Shown in pieces: positions 17,512 through 28,107 of a stretch of DNA of 64,000 nucleotides. The notes beneath the pieces are model-generated. The model was not told the DNA's origin. It was given only the letters and a program-made list of their open reading frames with translations, and did no database searches. This DNA comes from Prochlorococcus marinus CUG1416 (GTDB taxonomy: Bacteria; Cyanobacteriota; Cyanobacteriia; PCC-6307; Cyanobiaceae). Location of the stretch: NCBI RefSeq assembly GCF_017695965.1, contig NZ_JAAORM010000001.1, positions 124,001 to 188,000 of the forward strand, read 5' to 3'. Numbering within the stretch: the stretch's first letter is position 1; every line of letters begins with the position of its first letter. Made by a program: the position numbers and the translations under genes.

Positions 17512-18132
17512 ATGAAAAATGATATTTTTCAAAAATTAATTTATCAATTAGTTAGCAAACTTTTTGTATTACCTATTTATAAATGTGTATTTCAAGGTCA
17601 TTTAATAGGTAGAGAAAATATTCCGCAAAAAGATTCTTTTATAATGGTTTCTAATCATGGTTCTTTACTTGATCCTCCATTGTTAGGTCATGCTCTTGGA
17701 CGCAATATATCCTTTATGGCTAAGGCAGAGCTTTTTAAAATACCTTTTCTTGGCTTCGTCATTAAGGCTTGTGGAGCGTATCCTGTAAAGAGGGGAATTG
17801 CTGATAAAAATACCATTAAAACAGCATGTAAAAAATTATCAAATAACAATTCTATTGGAATTTTTATTGATGGCACTCGTCAAACAAATGGGCGTGTTAA
17901 TAAGCCAAAACAAGGTGCCGCATTATTAGCCTTTAAAAATCAAAAATTATTATTGCCTGTTGCAATAGTTAATTCACATAGACTCATAAGATTTAAATTT
18001 TGTATTCCTTTCTTCTCAAAAATAGTTATTAAAGTGGGAAAACCTATTCAACCTCCACAAAGCTCATCAAGAGATCATTTAAATTCTGTAACCATGAACC
18101 TTCAAGCTAATATTAATAATTTGATTGGATAA
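17512..18132 (+). CDS. plsC: 1-acyl-sn-glycerol-3-phosphate acyltransferase
   Basis: It adds the second acyl chain to make phosphatidic acid. The catalytic HX4D motif is NHGSLLD (H49, D54). The second block, normally FPEGTRS, reads FIDGTRQ, an Asp-for-Glu change in the glycerophosphate-binding motif that probably keeps the charge. At 206 residues it is short but normal for cyanobacteria. It closes the rpaB-plsX-fabH-fabD-plsC run and is convergent with tsaB, 4 nt away. Confidence 0.92.
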   Translation: MKNDIFQKLIYQLVSKLFVLPIYKCVFQGHLIGRENIPQKDSFIMVSNHGSLLDPPLLGHALGRNISFMAKAELFKIPFLGFVIKACGAYPVKRGIADKNTIKTACKKLSNNNSIGIFIDGTRQTNGRVNKPKQGAALLAFKNQKLLLPVAIVNSHRLIRFKFCIPFFSKIVIKVGKPIQPPQSSSRDHLNSVTMNLQANINNLIG

Positions 18133-18136
18133 ATAC

Positions 18137-18790
18137 TTAGTTAATTGGGGAAATAGGGTAAAGTGGCAAAACTTGTTGCCATGAATTTATATTTGCATTT
18201 AAGAAATTGTTATTGGATAAATTTAATAATTCTGTTAAATCTTCATCATCCTCATAATTAGCCTCAAAAAAAAGTTCTTTACTATTCAATTCTTTAATAA
18301 CTTTTGGTAAAACTATTTCTCGAATGACTAGATCCCCATTCTTTTGTTTGTTCTGATAAATTTCATATTTACCTGCAATGAATCCCTTTCGTTTTAATTG
18401 TTTATAAATCCAGAATGATTGTTTGTTTATAAAAATATTATTTTTTGAGGCTATTCTTTTTGCCATTATTTCAAATGCACTAAAACTGTTTAAGGGACAA
18501 TTTATTTGTTGTGCAATAGTTCTTGCTAAAACTACAATAAGTCTTGAAGCATTAAAATTTGCTGGCCCTATGCTGACAGATATCTTGTTTACTTTTTTTA
18601 AATTATCTTTAGAAATAAATTTGTTCAAATCAATAATCAAGTTGTTACATAAGTCATTATCGAATTTTTTGATAAATAATTCATCTGATTCTAAATGATT
18701 ATTTTTTCTATATCCAAAGCCAAAAGAATTGTCTGTGCTATGTATCACTAATTGAGGGTAGTTTAGTCTTTGTTTGATATTATGTTTCAT
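18137..18790 (-). CDS. tsaB: tRNA threonylcarbamoyladenosine biosynthesis protein TsaB
   Basis: The 217-residue product fits TsaB (YeaZ), the inactive ASKHA-fold partner of TsaD in t6A37 formation. It has VSIGPANFNASRLIVVLARTIA, matching the family's GPGSFTGLRIG block, and the SFSAFEIMA segment. The N-terminal DTS nucleotide motif is changed to HSTDNSFGFG, in line with TsaB not acting as an ATPase. The sequence is diverged and the C-terminal third is poorly conserved. It ends 4 nt from the convergent plsC. Confidence 0.8.
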   Translation of the reverse strand: MKHNIKQRLNYPQLVIHSTDNSFGFGYRKNNHLESDELFIKKFDNDLCNNLIIDLNKFISKDNLKKVNKISVSIGPANFNASRLIVVLARTIAQQINCPLNSFSAFEIMAKRIASKNNIFINKQSFWIYKQLKRKGFIAGKYEIYQNKQKNGDLVIREIVLPKVIKELNSKELFFEANYEDDEDLTELLNLSNNNFLNANINSWQQVLPLYPISPIN

Positions 18791-18799
18791 CTATTACCT

Positions 18800-19051
18800 T
18801 TAAACAGGTAATTCTAAACCTGGATTACATTTAGACCATTTACCAAATTCATTAGTAAAACTTTCACAAGATTGAACATCCCAATCAGTTTTATAACCAC
18901 CATTCTTATCTTTAACTATACTGACATGAATAAAAGGTTTTTTTGCTTTAAAATCAGGTACATCACAAATATTATCAACTCCATGATTTTTCTCGACATC
19001 ATGATAAGTGATACATCTGTCAACCCATTTACAGTTGATGCAAATGCACAT
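18800..19051 (-). CDS. ycf34: Ycf34 family Fe-S-type protein
   Basis: 83 residues beginning MCICINCKWVDRC: Cys2, Cys4, Cys7 and Cys13 with more Cys at 29, 62 and 75. This is the pattern of Ycf34, a small cyanobacterial/plastid protein reported to bind an Fe-S cluster and to affect photosynthetic electron transport. Its stop lies 9 nt upstream of the tsaB start, on the same strand. It is divergent from cca with a 14-nt gap, so the two promoters must overlap neighbouring coding sequence. Confidence 0.92.
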   Translation of the reverse strand: MCICINCKWVDRCITYHDVEKNHGVDNICDVPDFKAKKPFIHVSIVKDKNGGYKTDWDVQSCESFTNEFGKWSKCNPGLELPV

Positions 19052-19065
19052 AATTAATAAATCAG

Positions 19066-20286
19066 ATGAAAAGTAATAACATACTCACTGATCATACACT
19101 AATAATTGATGAATTAGAAAGAAGTATAAAATTTTATAATTGGAATTCTATCTTATCTTTTTTACCTAAAGGATCATATTTAGTTGGTGGTTACATTAGG
19201 GATATTATTTTGGGCAGATTAACTAAAGAGATAGATGTCGATATTGTGGTGCCTTTAAATGCTATTGAAATTGGAAAAAAGATTTCAGAAAATATTGAAT
19301 CTAAATTTATTATTTTAGATAAGAAAAGAGAAGTAGTAAGAATTATTCTTAATCATATTTCAATTGATATTGCTAGCCAGATTTCCTCCACGATTGAAGG
19401 AGATTTGAGTAGTAGGGACTTTTCAATTAATTCAATTGCTTTTTTATTTGATAAGAAGTGTTTGTTTGATCCATTTAATGGCTTAAAAGATTTAGAATAT
19501 TCATTGCTAAGAACTTATTCAGAAATAAATCTACTAAATGATCCATTAAGAATATTAAGATGTTTGCGATTTGTTGCAGAATTGAATTTTGACATTGATT
19601 TGAAATTAGTTACTTTCATAAGAAAAAATAAAAAGAAATTATCTCTTGTTGCCAAAGAGAGGATTAATTATGAAGTGCAAAAAATCGTTAATGGGAAAAA
19701 TGCCCTTGAGGCTGTAATTTTGGTGAAAAAATTTAATATATTTGGATCTGATGATTTTTATAAAAATTCTTTTTTTTTGGATTTACAGAAAATTAATTAT
19801 TCAGAACTTAACCAGCATGAAAAGGAAAAATTTCTACCATTTTTTTTTATTAGCCAAATTTTAGATGAGTTATCTCTAGAAAAATTTAAATTTAGTAGAG
19901 CTGAAATTTCAAAAATTAAGTTATTGCGAAAATGGCACTTTTTGTTGGAGAAAAAAAATATTGATCAATTAAATGAATTTGATAGATTCCTATTGCATCA
20001 AGAATTAGAGATGTTTCTTCCAACTTTTATTTTTAATTTACCTCAGAATATACGATTAGATTGGCTAAATAGATGGCGTGACAAGGATGATAAATTATTT
20101 CATCCCTCAAATTTACTTAATGGTGATGTAATCAAAAAGAATTTAAGAATAGAGGATGGGCCTATCTTAGGAGAGCTTTTAAAGTATCTTTCAAAGGAGC
20201 TTGCATTTAAAAGGTTGAATAATTTTGATGAAGCTATTTATAAAGCAAAGCAATGGATTGAACAAAATGCGCCAAAATGTGATTAA
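19066..20286 (+). CDS. cca: tRNA nucleotidyltransferase (CCA-adding, PcnB/Cca family)
   Basis: A class II nucleotidyltransferase: the GG motif in LVGGYIRD (41-42), the catalytic carboxylates D57 and D59 in EIDVDIVV, an RDFSINSIAF segment (about residue 120) and the LLNDPLRILRCLRF motif of the neck region. 406 residues. In cyanobacteria related enzymes can be CCA-adding or A-adding; since the tRNA in this window lacks an encoded CCA, such an activity is required. Specificity is not decided here. Confidence 0.88.
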   Translation: MKSNNILTDHTLIIDELERSIKFYNWNSILSFLPKGSYLVGGYIRDIILGRLTKEIDVDIVVPLNAIEIGKKISENIESKFIILDKKREVVRIILNHISIDIASQISSTIEGDLSSRDFSINSIAFLFDKKCLFDPFNGLKDLEYSLLRTYSEINLLNDPLRILRCLRFVAELNFDIDLKLVTFIRKNKKKLSLVAKERINYEVQKIVNGKNALEAVILVKKFNIFGSDDFYKNSFFLDLQKINYSELNQHEKEKFLPFFFISQILDELSLEKFKFSRAEISKIKLLRKWHFLLEKKNIDQLNEFDRFLLHQELEMFLPTFIFNLPQNIRLDWLNRWRDKDDKLFHPSNLLNGDVIKKNLRIEDGPILGELLKYLSKELAFKRLNNFDEAIYKAKQWIEQNAPKCD

Positions 20287-20343
20287 ATACACATAGCTTA
20301 GTTTTGTTTAGAAGTTCAGACTTCAAAATCATTTTTAAAATTT

Positions 20344-20763
20344 ATGAGCATTCGCATTTACATTGGCAACTTACCACAAGGATTTAACCAAAAAGAATTT
20401 GATACGATTTTAAAATCAGTTTCTGATTCGATTAGATTTAAAGCAGTTTTAGATAAGGAAACTAAGGAATGCAGGGGCTTTGGTTTCGCGACAACAAATA
20501 ATGAGGAGAATGCTAATCTAGTAATTCAAAAATTAAACGGTTTTGAATTTAATGGTTCCAAATTAAGAGTAGAGTTATCAGAAAAGAAAGATTCTGGTTC
20601 AAATAAAAGAAATAGTGGACACTTAAATAAGAATAAGAAGAGGAAAAATTTTAAGAAAATTGTACATAGTGATGCTCCTAATCTTGAAGCACCTGATCCA
20701 AGATGGGCTGGAGAACTATCAAAATTAAAAGATCTGTTGGCTAATCAGAAAACTCCTGCTTAA
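20344..20763 (+). CDS. RRM-domain RNA-binding protein
   Basis: One RNA recognition motif covers residues 1-80, with RNP2 IYIGNL (5-10) and RNP1 CRGFGFAT (43-50), followed by a basic, Lys/Asn-rich linker and a short C-terminal segment (APDPRWAGELSKLKDLLA). It is of the cyanobacterial Rbp type, but the C-terminal tail makes it longer than the roughly 100-residue cold-inducible Rbps. It is convergent with crtB with zero spacing between stops. Confidence 0.88.
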   Translation: MSIRIYIGNLPQGFNQKEFDTILKSVSDSIRFKAVLDKETKECRGFGFATTNNEENANLVIQKLNGFEFNGSKLRVELSEKKDSGSNKRNSGHLNKNKKRKNFKKIVHSDAPNLEAPDPRWAGELSKLKDLLANQKTPA

Positions 20764-21672
20764 TTATTTAATTCGAGAAATTAAAAAAGATATAGGAATC
20801 TCAAAAGCTTTTACTGAATTTTTTACAAAAGCTCTATTATTAAAAACATCATAGTCTAATCTTTCAATAGAATCTAATATTCCTCTATAGAGTCTCAGAG
20901 ATGTCCAAACAGGCCATCTTGCGTCTGACGATAGCCACTTAATTCCATCTTCAGACTTTTGAAACCAATCTCGAGCCCTAGTTAATTCAAAGTTCATAAG
21001 CTCCTTCCACTGATTGTTGATTTCGCCTTTTAAAAGTTCTTCTTCAGAATAATTAAATTTTTCAATATCTTCTTGTGGGAGATAAATTCTACCCCTTTGC
21101 CTATCTTCACCTACATCTCTCAATATATTCGTTAATTGATTGGCTATGCCCAAAGCTATAGCTGATTCTGAGGGGTCAGGCTTCGAACTCCATGGTGCCG
21201 TTGTATAAGCGCTATCAATTCCCATGACATTCTGCGTCATTAAACCAACAGTCCCTGCGACTCTATAACAATAGAGTTTTAATTCTTCAAAATCTTTGTA
21301 TCTAAATTTATTAAGATCCATTCTCTGACCATCTATCATATCTAGATAAGGTTGAATATTTTGTGGATATTTTTCGATGGTATCTAATAGAACTGCATCT
21401 AATTCAGATTTAATATTGCCATTAAATACATTCTTTGTATTTTCTTCCCATGCATCTAAATTATCTGAAAGTTCATCTCGCGATTTAGATGAAGCTTCAA
21501 CGCTATCCATTATTTCATCTGTTCTTCTACACCATACATAAATAGCCCATATAGCTTTCCTTTTTTTTAGTGGTAGTAGAAGAGTACCCAAGTAAAAGGT
21601 TTTAGCCCATTTTTGAGTTTCTTTACGGCATATTTCATATGCTTGATCTAGTTGAGAAATTGAATTTTTCAA
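20764..21672 (-). CDS. crtB: Phytoene synthase
   Basis: It joins two geranylgeranyl diphosphates to phytoene, the first committed carotenoid step. Both Asp-rich motifs that bind Mg-diphosphate are present: DEIMD (52-56) and DVGED (186-190) followed by RQRGRIYLP. At 302 residues it is normal. It lies 38 nt downstream of crtP on the same strand, so crtP-crtB form an operon as in many cyanobacteria. Confidence 0.96.
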   Translation of the reverse strand: MKNSISQLDQAYEICRKETQKWAKTFYLGTLLLPLKKRKAIWAIYVWCRRTDEIMDSVEASSKSRDELSDNLDAWEENTKNVFNGNIKSELDAVLLDTIEKYPQNIQPYLDMIDGQRMDLNKFRYKDFEELKLYCYRVAGTVGLMTQNVMGIDSAYTTAPWSSKPDPSESAIALGIANQLTNILRDVGEDRQRGRIYLPQEDIEKFNYSEEELLKGEINNQWKELMNFELTRARDWFQKSEDGIKWLSSDARWPVWTSLRLYRGILDSIERLDYDVFNNRAFVKNSVKAFEIPISFLISRIK

Positions 21673-21710
21673 AAAGTTTTAGCTGAATTTTTAAATTAAT
21701 TTAAATGTTT

Positions 21711-23150
<1,440 letters not shown>

Positions 23151-23198
23151 TTAAAGTTATAACATTATAGATTTTTTCGTTGATTATTTCGTAAAATT

Positions 23199-23546
23199 AT
23201 GGAAAAAATGCTTTTAAAATCAACTACTCGACATGTAAGAATTTTTACTGCTGAAGTTGTTGATAAAGAATTACAGTTTCATCCCAAGAAACTTACTCTT
23301 GATTTAGATCCCGATAACGAGTTTATCTGGAACGAAGATTCTATGAACAAAATCAATGAGAAATTTAATGCATTATTAAAAGAGAGAGCAGGAAAGAATT
23401 TAGATGATTATGAACTTCGGAAAATAGGATCAGAAATCGAATGTTTAATTAAATTTTTGCTTCAAAATGGGCAATTAAGTTATAACCCTGATTGTAGAGT
23501 ATTGAACTATTCAATGGGTTTACCAAAGACAAATGAAGTACTGTGA
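23199..23546 (+). CDS. ndhM: NAD(P)H-quinone oxidoreductase subunit M
   Basis: 115 residues matching NdhM, a peripheral subunit specific to cyanobacterial/plastid NDH-1. It begins [14 protein letters not shown] and ends with an LPKTNEVL tail. It shares a GTGA overlap with the DUF3172 gene, so the two are translationally coupled. It is divergent from crtP. Confidence 0.95.
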   Translation: MEKMLLKSTTRHVRIFTAEVVDKELQFHPKKLTLDLDPDNEFIWNEDSMNKINEKFNALLKERAGKNLDDYELRKIGSEIECLIKFLLQNGQLSYNPDCRVLNYSMGLPKTNEVL

Positions 23547-24169
23547 ATAGATCACCATCAAGTAGAAGGCCGAGGAGAGGCTCAAATAGAAATTACTACT
23601 CTTCAAATCCAAGAGATATTGATCCTTATGGACAAAGAAATAGTAGATTACCTGCTTCTTCGTCTGAACAAAAGATTAACTTTAGTACAGGAACCATAGC
23701 TGTTCTTGCGGGAGTATTAATTCTAGGAGTTGGTATTGGGAGTGCAATTACCAGTACAACTGATGGAGGACAGGGAAATATAGCTAGTCAACAACAATTA
23801 GATATGGCTGTTCCAGATCCTGAATTTTGCAGGCAATGGGGTGCAAGCGCATTTGTCATTGATGTTGAAATGTATACGACTTTGAATCCATCAACGAGCT
23901 TCGTAACGCAACCAGCGCTCCAGCCAGGTTGTGTAATTCGAAGAGAGAATTGGACGGTTTTACAAAAACAAGGAGCGATCAGTAATGAAGATGTCAGAGA
24001 ATGTAAGCAAAGAATGAATACTTTTGCTTATATTGGATCCATACGAGATAAACCAATTGTTAAGTGTGTTTATCAAACTGATGTTAATGAAAATAAATTT
24101 ATAATTAAGGGAGATGGACAAGCCGAAGATGGAGGAGTGGGAATTAATAAAGAAGCAATTCAGTTCTAA
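23543..24169 (+). CDS. DUF3172 membrane-anchored protein
   Basis: Starts at GTG 23543, overlapping the ndhM stop by 4 nt. The layout is a basic, Ser/Arg/Asn-rich N-terminus (about 1-48), one transmembrane helix (about 50-72), then a conserved soluble domain with three or more Cys ([29 protein letters not shown]). This is the cyanobacterial DUF3172 family. Function unknown. The stable coupling to ndhM suggests a link to NDH-1 or thylakoids, which is inference only. Confidence 0.85.
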   Translation: MNRSPSSRRPRRGSNRNYYSSNPRDIDPYGQRNSRLPASSSEQKINFSTGTIAVLAGVLILGVGIGSAITSTTDGGQGNIASQQQLDMAVPDPEFCRQWGASAFVIDVEMYTTLNPSTSFVTQPALQPGCVIRRENWTVLQKQGAISNEDVRECKQRMNTFAYIGSIRDKPIVKCVYQTDVNENKFIIKGDGQAEDGGVGINKEAIQF

Positions 24170-25120
24170 TTAAATTAATATTTGCCTTAATGGACTTTCT
24201 AAACTAGCAAATTGAGGCAGAATATTTTTCTTAAATACTTCTGATGCTCTTGAAGTATACCTTGATGGATTAGTAATTAACTTTAGTTCTCTTTTGACCT
24301 CTAAGTCAGCAACAAATGCTTTGTGGATTGATCCAGCCGCTAATTCTCTTTCAATTGAAACTACAGGTAAAAATGAAGCTCCTAGTCCTGATTGAACTGC
24401 ATTCTTGATTGCTTCAAGAGAGTTAAGTTCCATCTCAATTTTTAATCTTTGAACGTCAAGTCCAGAATCTTGAAGAAGTTTGTCAACAACTTTTCTTGTC
24501 GTAGATTGAGAATCTAATGTTACGAAATTTAATTTGTATAAGTCTTCTTTTAAAAGCTCTTTTTTGTTAGAGAGTACATGTTTAGACGGTATAACTAAAG
24601 CTAATTCATCTGTGGCATATGGAATTACTTGCAGCAAATTGTCTAAATCGCCAGGTAATTGTCCTCCAATAATGGCTAGGTCAATTTGTCCATTTGCAAC
24701 ACTCCAGCCAGTTCTTCTAGTACTATGAACTTGAAGCTGAACAGATACATCAGGATATTTTTGTCTGAAAAGTCCTATCATTCTTGGCATCAAATAAGTT
24801 CCTGTTGTTTGACTGGCTCCAATGACAAGAGTCCCACCTTTTAAACTATTTAAATCTTCGATAGCTTTACAAGCTTCGTCGCATTGATTCAAAATTCGAT
24901 CGCAATATTCCAGTAGAAGTCTTCCTGCTTCAGTTAGCAGAGCTTTTCTACCACCTCTATCGAAAATTGTAATTTCAAGTTGTTTTTCTAGATTTTGTAT
25001 TTGTAAACTCACGGCAGGTTGAGTTACGTACAATAGATCAGCAGCTTTTTTAAAACTTCCTTGAGCTGCTATAGCTTTTAATATTCTTAATTGATCGAGA
25101 GTAAATGGCAATTCGGGCAT
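24170..25120 (-). CDS. rbcR: LysR-type regulator, RbcR/NdhR-like
   Basis: 316 residues: a LysR winged helix (about 5-65, with [21 protein letters not shown]) and a C-terminal effector-binding domain. It closely resembles the cyanobacterial/plastid RbcR (Ycf30) group that controls carbon-fixation or NDH-1 genes. NdhR/CcmR is the alternative name for close homologues. Its 3' end meets the DUF3172 stop with no gap. It is divergent from the NnrU-like gene, and a strong inverted repeat lies in the shared intergenic region. Confidence 0.88.
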   Translation of the reverse strand: MPELPFTLDQLRILKAIAAQGSFKKAADLLYVTQPAVSLQIQNLEKQLEITIFDRGGRKALLTEAGRLLLEYCDRILNQCDEACKAIEDLNSLKGGTLVIGASQTTGTYLMPRMIGLFRQKYPDVSVQLQVHSTRRTGWSVANGQIDLAIIGGQLPGDLDNLLQVIPYATDELALVIPSKHVLSNKKELLKEDLYKLNFVTLDSQSTTRKVVDKLLQDSGLDVQRLKIEMELNSLEAIKNAVQSGLGASFLPVVSIERELAAGSIHKAFVADLEVKRELKLITNPSRYTSRASEVFKKNILPQFASLESPLRQILI

Positions 25121-25149
25121 CTATTGTGCCAACAATTATTTATAATTCT

Positions 25150-25165
25150 AATACTTAAAAGTATT
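25150..25165. promoter_or_regulatory. Inverted repeat in the rbcR/nnrU divergent promoter
   Basis: AATACTT-AA-AAGTATT has perfect 7-bp arms and a 2-nt centre, 30 nt from the LysR start codon and 37 nt from the NnrU-like start. Its ATAC-N6-GTAT core resembles LysR-type operators, so autoregulation by the adjacent regulator is plausible. Confidence 0.5.
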
Positions 25166-25202
25166 CTTGTTAAGAACTAAATTATTTGACTAATCTCAAT
25201 TT

Positions 25203-25931
25203 ATGGATACTCATAAAACTTCTCTGGTAATCTTATTTTTAATTTTGATTTTTGCAGTTATTCATAGTGGAGGAGCTGCTTTAAGAATTCAAGCAGAATC
25301 TATTATTGGACCAAGATTATGGCGGTTATGTTTTGTTTCTTTAAGTTTGCCATCGGCAATTATTTTGATTAGTTATTTTTTGGCGCACAGATATGACGGA
25401 ATAAGATTATGGAATCTCCAGGGTAATCATTTTGTTTTTTTAATAGTTTGGGTTTTAACTGCAATAAGTTTTTTATTTTTATATCCCGCCACTTACAATT
25501 TGTTGGAAATTCCATCAGTTTTAAAACCTACAGTGCGAATTTACGGAACCGGGATAATGCGAATTACAAGACATCCACAAGCATTTGGTCAGATAATTTG
25601 GTGTTTTGCGCATACTTTATGGATTGGTACATCATTCACATTAATAACGTCTGTTGGGTTAATTTTGCACCATCTTTTTGCTATTTGGCATGGGGATAAA
25701 AGATTAGCCAAAAGATTTGGAGAGGAATTTGAAAAGTTTAAAAAAAATACTTCCATTATCCCCTTTATGGCAATTCTTGAAGGAAGGCAAGAATTTATAA
25801 TTAAAGAATTTTTTAGGTTATCTCAACTTGGCATATTGGTTGCAATAGGTTTACTTTGGTGGTCCCACCGGTATATAAATATTGCTGTTAAAACATTTAA
25901 TTCATCATTTTTGTCGGAATTTTTCAATTGA
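25203..25931 (+). CDS. NnrU-family membrane protein, candidate 15-cis-zeta-carotene isomerase (Z-ISO)
   Basis: 242 residues with about six membrane spans. Recognisable segments are HSGGAALRIQAE at the N-terminus, ITRHPQAFGQIIW near residue 120 and a LILHHLFAIWHGDKR motif near 155, with His residues that could ligate haem as in plant Z-ISO. NnrU is named for nitrite/nitric oxide metabolism, but no denitrification gene is nearby, while crtB and crtP lie 2-4 kb upstream. In organisms using CrtP/CrtQ, a Z-ISO converts the 15-cis bond of zeta-carotene. The assignment is family plus context; zeta-carotene desaturase (crtQ) itself is not in the window. Confidence 0.75.
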   Translation: MDTHKTSLVILFLILIFAVIHSGGAALRIQAESIIGPRLWRLCFVSLSLPSAIILISYFLAHRYDGIRLWNLQGNHFVFLIVWVLTAISFLFLYPATYNLLEIPSVLKPTVRIYGTGIMRITRHPQAFGQIIWCFAHTLWIGTSFTLITSVGLILHHLFAIWHGDKRLAKRFGEEFEKFKKNTSIIPFMAILEGRQEFIIKEFFRLSQLGILVAIGLLWWSHRYINIAVKTFNSSFLSEFFN

Positions 25932-25964
25932 CAGTTTAAAATCTAAATATAAGTTTTTATAAAG

Positions 25965-27977
25965 ATGCCTCAAGCTTCAGAAATTGCCTGGATAATTCCT
26001 GTTTTCCCACTTATTGGAGCAGTGCTTTCTGGTTTAGGACTAATAAGTATTAACAAGAAAATTAACAATTCTAGAGAAATAGTTTCTATAGGTCTTATCT
26101 CTTTCGTTGGTATTTCTGCAGTGATTAGTTATAAATCTCTGATTGAACAAATTAATGGTTATCATTCTGTAGAGAAATTATTTGTATGGGCTAGTGCTGG
26201 GGATTTCACAATCCCAATGGGATTTGTTCTTGATCCTCTGGGTAGTGTAATGCTTGCTTTAGTAACCACCATAACTTTGCTGGTAATGATTTACTCTCAT
26301 GGTTATATGGCGCATGACAAGGGTTATGTCAGATTTTTTACATATTTAGCCTTATTTAGTAGTTCAATGATGGGATTAATAATTAGTCCAAATTTGTTGG
26401 AAATTTACGTTTTTTGGGAATTAGTTGGAATGTGTTCTTACTTATTGGTTGGTTTTTGGTACGACAGAGATGGTGCTGCCCACGCTGCTCAAAAAGCATT
26501 TGTTGTTAATAGAGTGGGAGACTTTGGCTTATTACTAGGAATTCTTGGTCTATTTTGGGCAACCAATAGTTTTGATTTTAATGAGATAGCTTCTGGTATT
26601 TCTCAATCAGTATCTGACAATTCAATACCTATTTGGGCTGCTTTACTCCTTTGTTTTTTAGTTTTTTTAGGGCCAATGGCAAAATCTGCGCAGTTTCCTC
26701 TTCATGTATGGTTACCTGATGCGATGGAGGGTCCGACACCGATTTCAGCACTTATCCATGCAGCCACAATGGTTGCAGCAGGCATTTTTCTAGTAGCTAG
26801 ACTCCAACCTCTTTATTCAATATTCCCCTCCATCCAGTTTATTATTGCTTTAGTTGGGACCATTACTTGTTTTTTAGGCGCCTCTATAGCCTTAACCCAA
26901 ATGGATTTAAAAAAGGGGTTAGCATACAGTACTGTTTCTCAGCTTGGTTATATGATGCTTGCAATGGGTTGTGGAGCTCCAATAGCAGGAATTTTCCATT
27001 TGGTTACTCATGCTTGCTTTAAGGCAATGCTATTTTTAGGATCTGGTTCTGTAATACATGCTATGGAAGAAGTAGTAGGTCATCAGCCTGTGTTGGCTCA
27101 AGATATGAGATTGATGGGTGGTTTAAGGAAGAAAATGCCATATACATCTGCAACATTTTTAATAGGTTGTGTAGCAATTAGTGGTATTCCTCCATTGGCA
27201 GGTTTTTGGAGTAAAGACGAAATACTCGGAAATGCATTTATATCATTTCCAGCTTTTTGGTTTATAGGACTTTTAACAGCTGGTATGACTGCTTTTTACA
27301 TGTTTAGGCTTTATTTCTTGACATTTGAAGGTGATTTCAGAGGGGAGAATAAAGAATTACAAAAAGAGCTTTTAATCTCTTCCAAAGTCAATCTAGATGA
27401 AGAAATTGAAGAAGATCATGAAGAACATGGCTATATTCATGAGTCTCCTTGGTCAATGACATTTCCCTTGGTATTTTTAGCTGTACCCTCTGTAGTTATT
27501 GGCTTTATGGGACTCCCATGGGATAGTAAATTTGCAAATTTACTGGATCCTGAAGAAGCAGAGATTTCTGCAAAAGCTTTCGAATTAAAAGAATTTTTAC
27601 CTTTAGGGATAGCCTCTGTTCTTATTGCATCAGCTGGAATAATTATTGCTTATCAAGCATATTTTCTGAAGAAAATTAATTTGTCAATTTTATTTGCAGA
27701 AAAGTTTCCTACTATTAATCGATTTTTTTCAAATAAATGGTACCTAGATGATATTAATGAAAAACTTTTTGTTAAAGGTAGTAGAAGACTAGCTAAAGAA
27801 GTGTTGGAAGTTGATTCTAAGGTTGTTGATGGCGTGGTCAATCTTACTGGACTTGTAACTTTAGGAAGTGGAGAAGGTTTGAAATACTTTGAGACTGGTA
27901 GAGCTCAATTTTACGCTCTTATTGTTTTTGGAGGAGTAATTTTATTAGTTGCTATATTTGGCTTTCAATCTCCTTAA
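25965..27977 (+). CDS. ndhF: NAD(P)H-quinone oxidoreductase subunit 5
   Basis: A 670-residue antiporter-like subunit of thylakoid NDH-1, with about 16 membrane spans. It has LEIYVFWELVGMCSYLLVGF around residue 145, HVWLPDAMEGPTPISALIHAATMVAAG around 245 and a SQLGYMMLAMGCG segment near 325. The long C-terminal amphipathic/lateral helix region is present. It is of the NdhF1 type. It is followed by ndhD after a 94- to 130-nt gap. Confidence 0.96.
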   Translation: MPQASEIAWIIPVFPLIGAVLSGLGLISINKKINNSREIVSIGLISFVGISAVISYKSLIEQINGYHSVEKLFVWASAGDFTIPMGFVLDPLGSVMLALVTTITLLVMIYSHGYMAHDKGYVRFFTYLALFSSSMMGLIISPNLLEIYVFWELVGMCSYLLVGFWYDRDGAAHAAQKAFVVNRVGDFGLLLGILGLFWATNSFDFNEIASGISQSVSDNSIPIWAALLLCFLVFLGPMAKSAQFPLHVWLPDAMEGPTPISALIHAATMVAAGIFLVARLQPLYSIFPSIQFIIALVGTITCFLGASIALTQMDLKKGLAYSTVSQLGYMMLAMGCGAPIAGIFHLVTHACFKAMLFLGSGSVIHAMEEVVGHQPVLAQDMRLMGGLRKKMPYTSATFLIGCVAISGIPPLAGFWSKDEILGNAFISFPAFWFIGLLTAGMTAFYMFRLYFLTFEGDFRGENKELQKELLISSKVNLDEEIEEDHEEHGYIHESPWSMTFPLVFLAVPSVVIGFMGLPWDSKFANLLDPEEAEISAKAFELKEFLPLGIASVLIASAGIIIAYQAYFLKKINLSILFAEKFPTINRFFSNKWYLDDINEKLFVKGSRRLAKEVLEVDSKVVDGVVNLTGLVTLGSGEGLKYFETGRAQFYALIVFGGVILLVAIFGFQSP

Positions 27978-28107
27978 GTAACTTAATTACAATTGTGTGT
28001 CTTCACTGTCCATTGGGGTGAAAAAATACAGATAATTTCTAGACTTTGTTTGAGATAAATTTCTTATTAAATTGAGCACTTATTTTTTTACACATTTTGC
28101 GACACAA

